Source: Deltaproteobacteria bacterium
GTDB taxonomy: Bacteria; Desulfobacterota; Desulfomonilia; UBA1062
NCBI GenBank assembly: GCA_023230665.1
Contig: JALNWY010000092.1
Coordinates: 1 to 11,558 of the forward strand
Direction of reading: 5' to 3'
Length of the DNA: 11,558 nt
Shown one piece after another: positions 8,195 to 11,558 of this stretch; within the stretch, counting starts at the first letter, position 1, and every line of letters begins with the position of its first letter. Under the pieces are notes generated by a model. The model searched no databases. It was not told the origin of the DNA and worked only from the letters and a program-made list of their open reading frames with translations. The translations under genes were made by a program, and so were the position numbers.

Positions 8195-8276
8195 GGGTGA
8201 TATGCATAGACCCGTCGCTGTTTTGAAGTCAACACCCGGCATGGCCACCCTTAAGGAGTCAGGGAAGATTTTGTTC

Positions 8277-8304
8277 TTGTCAGGTCCGGGAAAATGCCGA
8301 TAAT
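8277..8304 (+). promoter_or_regulatory. Putative sigma-70-type promoter of the pilin-like gene
   Basis: TTGTCA at 8277-8282 matches the -35 consensus at 5 of 6 positions, and GATAAT at 8299-8304 matches the -10 consensus at 5 of 6, with a 16-nt spacer. Transcription would start near 8311, giving a leader of about 27 nt before the pilin start. It lies in the 143-bp divergent gap between miaB and the pilin gene. No sigma-54 signature (GG-N10-GC), common upstream of pilins, was seen. This is a prediction by motif reading only. Confidence 0.5.
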
Positions 8305-8337
8305 GAGAATAACTTTTACCTTCACGGGAGAGCGTTT

Positions 8338-8778
8338 ATGGGAAAAAAGGGTTTCAGTCTCATGGAAGTCATGATCGTTGTGGCGATTGTCGGCATTCTT
8401 GCCGCCATAGCCATCCCCTCATACACCGGTTATGTCAAAAGGACGAAGAGGTCCGAGGCTGTCACGGCCCTCCAGACCGTTGCGCTCTATCAGGAAAAGC
8501 ACATGGCCGAACGCGGGCGGTACGGCACCATCGCAGAGCTCATCGCCAACGCGGGGCTTCCGGGCGCCTATGAACCCAGTGAATTCTATGCGATTACAGT
8601 GGCTCTCGGGGCAGGGAACATGTCCTTTGTTGCGAGCGCGGCCCCTGCCGGGGGCTTTGTCGACAACGTGAGCGGCGTCCCACTCGTCTTTGCAATCGAC
8701 TCAGACGGCAGGGTGGGAACCCTGAGCGCAGGAGCGGTCGCGGTGAACGAGAATCTGTGGAGATCGTTGCGGCCCTGA
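8338..8778 (+). CDS. Type IV pilin-like protein (class III signal peptide)
   Basis: Prepilin of 146 residues. It begins with a five-residue leader MGKKG, the prepilin-peptidase cleavage site, then FSLMEVMIVVAIVGILAAIA with Glu5 of the mature protein, the hallmark of type IV pilins and pseudopilins. A short globular domain follows, most like the PilE/ComP-type minor pilins. Those usually carry a C-terminal disulfide; this protein has no cysteine at all. Near the expected positions it has DNVSGVPLVF and ends with NENLWRSLRP. Ribosome binding site GGGAG (8326-8330) is 7 bases before the ATG, and a promoter-like sequence lies just upstream. It stands alone: no pil or gsp assembly genes are in the window, so it must use machinery encoded elsewhere. 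A type II secretion pseudopilin is the main alternative. Confidence 0.9.
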   Translation: MGKKGFSLMEVMIVVAIVGILAAIAIPSYTGYVKRTKRSEAVTALQTVALYQEKHMAERGRYGTIAELIANAGLPGAYEPSEFYAITVALGAGNMSFVASAAPAGGFVDNVSGVPLVFAIDSDGRVGTLSAGAVAVNENLWRSLRP

Positions 8779-8931
8779 AGCATCGCCATCCTGCCGGAGA
8801 CCTTTGGCAAGCAATCGCTCCGCCTCTTAAAGAACCATCTCCGGCGATATGATTCCCATCAGGCCCTGATCGTCCGGAATGATCATCCCGGCTCCTCAAG
8901 ATTTCTTTGTGTAATCCCGATATCTGGTTCT

Positions 8932-9266
8932 GTGATCAAGGGACCGTGGATTCTTCCATTCATGATGCCCCTCCTGACAGGGGCTTGTGCAGCCGAATCC
9001 GGGATACCCTTGAGACAGGAATCGTGCATCACCTGCCGGAGCGGGCTGAATGTCTTGAGCAGAGACGCGGACAGAATCAGGAAGGAGTTCAGGGCGGATG
9101 TGGTTATTGCCGGCTCATATCCGGTCCATGGGGATGAAAAATCGTGATTGTCCCCGGGGCTGTTGATGTTGCGAATAATAATGTAATGGTCTCCACGGCC
9201 GTGGTTCCCACTGCCACGGCCGTAGTGGGGCATCTCCTGAGGAGCACGGGACAGGCAGCAGTGTAG
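8932..9266 (+). pseudogene. FlgO-like lipoprotein relic, frameshifted and truncated
   Basis: Two adjacent frames together read like the C-terminal half of a FlgO-type lipoprotein. The first frame (GTG 8932 to TGA 9145-9147, 71 codons) has a hydrophobic N-terminus with a lipobox-like LLTGAC, then LNVLSRDADRIRKEFRADVV and IAGSYPVHGDE, resembling the FlgO pattern LSRD...ADAVVVGTY. After an A5 run (9137-9141) the similarity continues one frame back as KIVIVPGAVDVANNNVMVST, ending at TAG 9264-9266. The N-terminal half of the domain is missing; the first frame is open back to the pilin stop at 8778, but I see no family match between 8779 and 8931. No convincing ribosome binding site precedes the GTG. 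I infer a decayed gene. Alternatives are a short real lipoprotein ending at 9147, or a sequencing error in the A-run. The family call is by eye. Confidence 0.5.
9193..9229. repeat. CCACGGCCGT direct repeat with nested inverted repeats
   Basis: CCACGGCCGT occurs at 9193-9202 and again at 9214-9223, 21 nt apart. The first copy lies in the perfect 12-nt palindrome CCACGGCCGTGG (9193-9204). The second is flanked by CCCACT (9207-9212) and AGTGGG (9224-9229), which can pair. In the relic's second frame the repeat encodes TAVV-PTA-TAVV, so it may be only a coding duplication; it could also fold as an RNA hairpin 50-100 nt upstream of the next gene. No T-run follows it. Confidence 0.5.
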
Positions 9267-9280
9267 GAAAAATAGTACAG

Positions 9281-9285
9281 GGAGG
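9281..9285 (+). promoter_or_regulatory. Ribosome binding site fixing a GTG start
   Basis: GGAGG, a full Shine-Dalgarno core, sits 6 bases before the GTG at 9292. This supports the GTG, whose reading gives a complete lipoprotein signal peptide, over any later start. Confidence 0.75.
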
Positions 9286-9291
9286 TATAAG

Positions 9292-9855
9292 GTGTCCGGA
9301 ACCTGCCGCTCCATCAGAAAAATCACGCTCTTGAGCGTTTGTCTCTTGATCGCGGGCTGCGCCATGGTCAAGCCCGACCGCCATCTTGACGAGGTCACCC
9401 CCATTGACTGGGGGTTGGACGGCGAGTCGTTCGAGAGCGCGATCACGATCCTTCCCTTTGATGCTCAGGACCCGAAGTGGGGGATCTACGCGGCGAAGCG
9501 GATGAAGGAGTATCTCCTGGAGGAAAAGGCGTTCCAGCGGGTCGTGCTCGATGAAAAAGACTCTGCCGGCACCCCCTATGTCCTGTCGGGAGAGCTTGAG
9601 TATCTGTTCTACGGGGGGACCCACTCGCCGTCAAGGGTCTGCGTGAGCCTCCGGGTGATCGACGCCTCTGACGGGCATACCCGGTTCTTTCGCATTTCAA
9701 GGGCGTCTTCGGGCAGAGATGCCTTTCACGTATCCTGGTTGAGCAGGATGTACGTGGCGTCCCCGTATCCTGAAGAGCTCCTGAACGGCCTGCTCAGGCA
9801 CATTGCGCGCGACATCGCACAAAAGACCGCGCTACCAGCGAAGAAGCGCCCCTGA
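9292..9855 (+). CDS. Hypothetical lipoprotein, FlgO/LpoB/TolB-N-like fold suspected
   Basis: Predicted lipid-anchored envelope protein of 187 residues; I do not recognise a named family. The signal peptide has Arg6, Arg9 and Lys10, a hydrophobic stretch ITLLSVCLLI and lipobox LIAGC with Cys23. Residue +2 is Ala, which by the E. coli rule favours the outer membrane. The mature part has the strand-helix-strand order of the FlgO/LpoB/TolB N-terminal-type domains: AITILPFDA (50-58), a helix YAAKRMKEYLLEE (66-78), RVVLDE (83-88), PYVLSGELEYLF (95-106), and VCVSLRVIDASDG (116-128). The start is GTG with a strong ribosome binding site. Its last 24 bases overlap the 3' end of the convergent minus-strand lipoprotein gene. 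The FlgO-like relic just upstream, with a similar suspected fold, hints at a shared origin or process. Confidence 0.85.
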   Translation: MSGTCRSIRKITLLSVCLLIAGCAMVKPDRHLDEVTPIDWGLDGESFESAITILPFDAQDPKWGIYAAKRMKEYLLEEKAFQRVVLDEKDSAGTPYVLSGELEYLFYGGTHSPSRVCVSLRVIDASDGHTRFFRISRASSGRDAFHVSWLSRMYVASPYPEELLNGLLRHIARDIAQKTALPAKKRP

Positions 9856-11028
9856 AGCGGTCTGGAAATAGACAATACCTTCGTTGCTTACCGCAGATTT
9901 TACCACGTCCGCGTCTTCGAGTCCGGCCTGGACCTGCCATGATGCGCCGTCCCACCGGTATTTCCCGCACCAGATGTTGCCCTTGAGATCAACGCTGAGG
10001 CTGCAGATCGTTTCGCCGCCAGGGAGATCGTGGGGCTGGTCCGCGAGGGCCTGACCGTTCCTGCACACGTCCCCGCCCGTGACGTGCCAGACCGTGACTG
10101 CGTCGCTGTCTTCGATCTCCTGGGTCGTGGCGTCGTCGCCGATGATCTCCAGCACTGCGCATGAATCCCCCGGATACAGCGGGGTGTCGTCGTCTTTAGT
10201 CCCTTCAAGGGCAAAGATGCCCGTATCAGCGGCTGCGTACACAAAGCGCTTGCCCGAAAAAAGGTCGTGGGTCTCGCCGATGGCATCCGCTTCATAGGTG
10301 TCGTGATTACCCGACTTAGAGTGGTGCCAGTGGAGCCCGGAGTCGGACGCGATCCACAGCAGATCGGTATCCAGCACGTCCGCGGCGAGATCGTGGATTG
10401 TCCCGTCGGGCGCACACTTCTGACAGACCAGGGTAGATGTGCTGCCCGAAGACTGCACGGATATCTCGTTGCCCTGAACCGGCGCCCCCCACAGGGAATA
10501 GGAGGAACCATAGAGGGTGAAGTAGAGCTCGATGTACATGGCTCCGAACACGCCGGTCCACGAGGACACCTCGTTCGCGGAAGACGATATATACCTGATC
10601 TGGCCGTCTCGGGTGGACACCCATGCCCCTCCGATCAGGGAGATGCGCTGCTTCTCCAGGCACGAAACCGTGCCGTGGCCCAAAACAGTCTTCAGCTCCC
10701 GCTGGTTCACCGTGATTTCGAACACCCGGGTCGAGCTGTTGTCCTCACTGTCCATGATCGTGCAGGCGACCGAGCATGGGCCGGGGGAATCCGGGGCTAT
10801 CCAGTAGGCATACGGCTGCTCCTCGTTCCACTCCTCAAGTTCTCCGCTATCGGCATGCCAGGCGTACCGCAAGGGAGGGTTGTCGCTCAAGCCCCAGACC
10901 TGAAACAGCACCTTCTGCCCGGTGACAGGGTTGCTGTCCGAGGCGGAAGAACCGAGTATGGAGGGGGCGGAGGATGAGCAGCTCCAGACAAAAAACGCCA
11001 GCAAACACCATGGAATGATCGTTCTCAA
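9832..11028 (-). CDS. Cysteine-rich lipoprotein with PKD-like domain and propeller-like repeats, TTG start
   Basis: Predicted exported lipoprotein of 398 residues, function unknown. The N-terminus MRTIIPWCLLAFFVWSC is a lipoprotein signal with Cys17, although Trp at -2 is unusual. A Ser-rich linker is followed at about 33-108 by a PKD/Ig-like domain (LRYAWHADSGELEEW, YWIAPDSPGPCSVACTIMD). From about 215 on, segments such as LLWIASDSGLHW (223-234), FVYAAADTGIFAL (262-274), LSVDLKGNIWCG (344-355) and GIVYFQTASGALLRW (384-398) recur with the spacing of beta-propeller blades, as in periplasmic two-component-type propellers. Nine cysteines remain after Cys17 (85, 89, 123, 202, 205, 290, 322, 342, 354). 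The TTG start is supported by the adjacent ribosome binding site and an intact signal peptide. It may bind ligand or partner proteins at the cell surface or in the periplasm; this is inference. Confidence 0.85.
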   Translation of the reverse strand: MRTIIPWCLLAFFVWSCSSSAPSILGSSASDSNPVTGQKVLFQVWGLSDNPPLRYAWHADSGELEEWNEEQPYAYWIAPDSPGPCSVACTIMDSEDNSSTRVFEITVNQRELKTVLGHGTVSCLEKQRISLIGGAWVSTRDGQIRYISSSANEVSSWTGVFGAMYIELYFTLYGSSYSLWGAPVQGNEISVQSSGSTSTLVCQKCAPDGTIHDLAADVLDTDLLWIASDSGLHWHHSKSGNHDTYEADAIGETHDLFSGKRFVYAAADTGIFALEGTKDDDTPLYPGDSCAVLEIIGDDATTQEIEDSDAVTVWHVTGGDVCRNGQALADQPHDLPGGETICSLSVDLKGNIWCGKYRWDGASWQVQAGLEDADVVKSAVSNEGIVYFQTASGALLRW

Positions 11029-11034
11029 ACATGC

Positions 11035-11039
11035 CCTCC
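11035..11039 (-). promoter_or_regulatory. Ribosome binding site fixing a TTG start
   Basis: On the minus strand GGAGG lies 6 bases before the TTG at 11028-11026. A nearby ATG at 11032-11030 is in another frame and only 2 bases from the site. The TTG frame gives a complete lipoprotein signal and runs for 398 codons, so it is the real start. Confidence 0.75.
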
Positions 11040-11100
11040 AAAGTCTTTTTCCCCCTATGTCCTAGCAGATCGCTCCATTTCAGGCAAGAGGGTCATCATG

Positions 11101-11129
11101 GGGGTCAGGCCCCGATCCTGTACCGGATC
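11101..11129. repeat. Palindromic element, possible mobile- or REP-type relic
   Basis: GGGGTCAGGCCCC (11101-11113) has GGGG/CCCC arms. It is followed at 11114-11129 by GATCCTGTACCGGATC, a 16-nt palindrome with a single mismatched pair (GATCC...GGATC around GTAC). It sits in the roughly 395-bp gene-poor gap (11029-11423) upstream of the minus-strand lipoprotein gene. The compound palindrome resembles intergenic REP-type elements, but no second copy or transposase is in the window. It is 70 nt or more upstream of the TTG start, so an operator role is also possible. Confidence 0.4.
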
Positions 11130-11278
11130 CCGCCACTTTAGCACTAAGGGTCCGCGTCTGGGGAAATCAGCCTGCCGCACCGTGAATGGCTCATCAGGAC
11201 GATGACGCCTCCGGGCATATTCATTGCCATTTCTCTCATATACTGATAAGGTATGACCATGATTCCTTCCCCCTTTTC

Positions 11279-11311
11279 ATCCATGGAATTCCGTGCGGAA
11301 ATTCCTTGGAT
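11279..11311. promoter_or_regulatory. Strong 33-nt hairpin/inverted repeat upstream of the hydantoinase-type gene
   Basis: ATCCATGGAATTCC (11279-11292), loop GTGC, then GGAAATTCCTTGGAT (11297-11311) pair over 13 base pairs with one T:T mismatch and one bulged A. The inner part also contains the palindrome GGAATTCC. It lies about 110 nt before the ATG at 11424 in an otherwise gene-free stretch. No T-run follows on either strand, so it is not a typical intrinsic terminator; an operator or a leader structure is more likely. The structure itself is certain by inspection, its role is not. Confidence 0.55.
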
Positions 11312-11423
11312 TGGATTTATAAACAGCAGCGCTGGAGGCGGGGAGCCTGCGCAGAGTTTCAGGAAATCGTGCGAACAGGGAAGCGGGGCGGCCCTGCGCT
11401 TCTTAAAGAAAAGAGGTGGATAA

Positions 11424-11558
11424 ATGATCGTAGGGATAGACGTGGGCGGCACGCACACCGATGCGGTGTGCATCAGAGGAAGGAACATCATCGCAACAGC
11501 CAAGACCGTGACCGAAGAAGACCTGGTCCAGACCATCCGCGCTGCCGTTGGCGCGCTC
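11424..11558 (+). CDS. Hydantoinase/oxoprolinase-type protein (HyuA N-terminal domain), 3' end missing
   Basis: Only the first 45 codons are present and the frame is open to the window end. MIVGIDVGGTHTDAVCIRGR is the phosphate-1 loop of the ASKHA fold as found at the N-terminus of the hydantoinase A/oxoprolinase family (pattern GIDVGGTxTDAV). ATAKTVTEEDLVQTIRAAVG then matches the following strand and helix. Full members are usually 500-700 residues and act on cyclic imides or amides with ATP, or as acetone- or acetophenone-carboxylase subunits; which one cannot be told from 45 residues. The ATG has the ribosome binding site GAGGTGG just upstream. The long non-coding leader with a hairpin suggests it begins its own transcript. 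Confidence 0.85.
   Translation, partial: MIVGIDVGGTHTDAVCIRGRNIIATAKTVTEEDLVQTIRAAVGAL

Noticed and set aside
6866..8200. A 444-codon plus-strand frame opposite miaB
   Set aside because: miaB is certain from its cluster-binding cysteines; the opposite frame has no recognisable motif.
8203..8232. miaB promoter on the minus strand (TTGACT, 18-nt spacer, TATGCA)
   Set aside because: The -35 is good but the -10 matches only 3 of 6 positions and would leave almost no leader before the ATG at 8194; too weak to list.
8883..9446. A 187-codon minus-strand frame across the FlgO relic
   Set aside because: It has low-complexity composition and no ribosome binding site, and it overlaps the lipoprotein signal at 9292; the plus strand explains the sequence better.
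11144..11536. A 130-codon minus-strand frame across the start of the hydantoinase-type gene
   Set aside because: Its first half is antisense to the clear ASKHA N-terminus at 11424. Only its last 38 codons are kept, as a possible small protein.
1..11558. CRISPR arrays, tRNA or rRNA genes, insertion sequences, defence cassettes
   Set aside because: No regularly spaced repeats, cloverleaf-like sequences, transposase or integrase frames, or known defence domains were seen.

Overview
The window is GC-rich, densely packed bacterial DNA. The gene families (a YbhGFSR-type exporter, MiaB, a FlgO-like relic, several lipoproteins, a class III pilin-like subunit) suggest a Gram-negative bacterium with an outer membrane. 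Codon use and gene style resemble Desulfobacterota (formerly Deltaproteobacteria). That placement is inference; no marker gene settles it.

Layout. (1) 1-5169, plus strand: the 3' part of a HlyD-type periplasmic adaptor, a fused two-ATPase ABC protein and two ABC-2 permeases, in the order of the E. coli ybhG-ybhF-ybhS-ybhR locus. The genes are 0-3 bp apart, so this is one operon for a drug- or small-molecule-type exporter spanning the envelope. (2) 5248-8194, minus strand, convergent with the exporter: miaB (tRNA methylthiotransferase), a membrane histidine kinase and an OmpR-type response regulator. The genes overlap by 13 bp and 4 bp, so they are read as one operon. (3) 8195-8337: a divergent intergenic region with a good sigma-70-like promoter for a lone type IV pilin-like gene. 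(4) 8779-9291: a FlgO-like lipoprotein relic broken by a frameshift. (5) 9292-9855: a small lipoprotein, overlapping by 24 bp tail to tail with a minus-strand, cysteine-rich lipoprotein (PKD-like domain plus propeller-like repeats) that starts at TTG. (6) 11029-11423: a non-coding region with a partial palindrome and a strong hairpin. (7) From 11424: the first 45 codons of a hydantoinase/oxoprolinase-type gene, cut by the window end.

No complete new defence or mobile system is visible, and there is no CRISPR array, tRNA, rRNA or transposase. The points most worth a second look are: the exporter ATPase, whose sequence defects all fall in one of its two composite ATP sites; the kinase, which has Ala where the family has Glu next to the phosphorylated His; the frameshifted FlgO relic; the 33-nt hairpin upstream of the hydantoinase-type gene; and the cysteine-rich lipoprotein.
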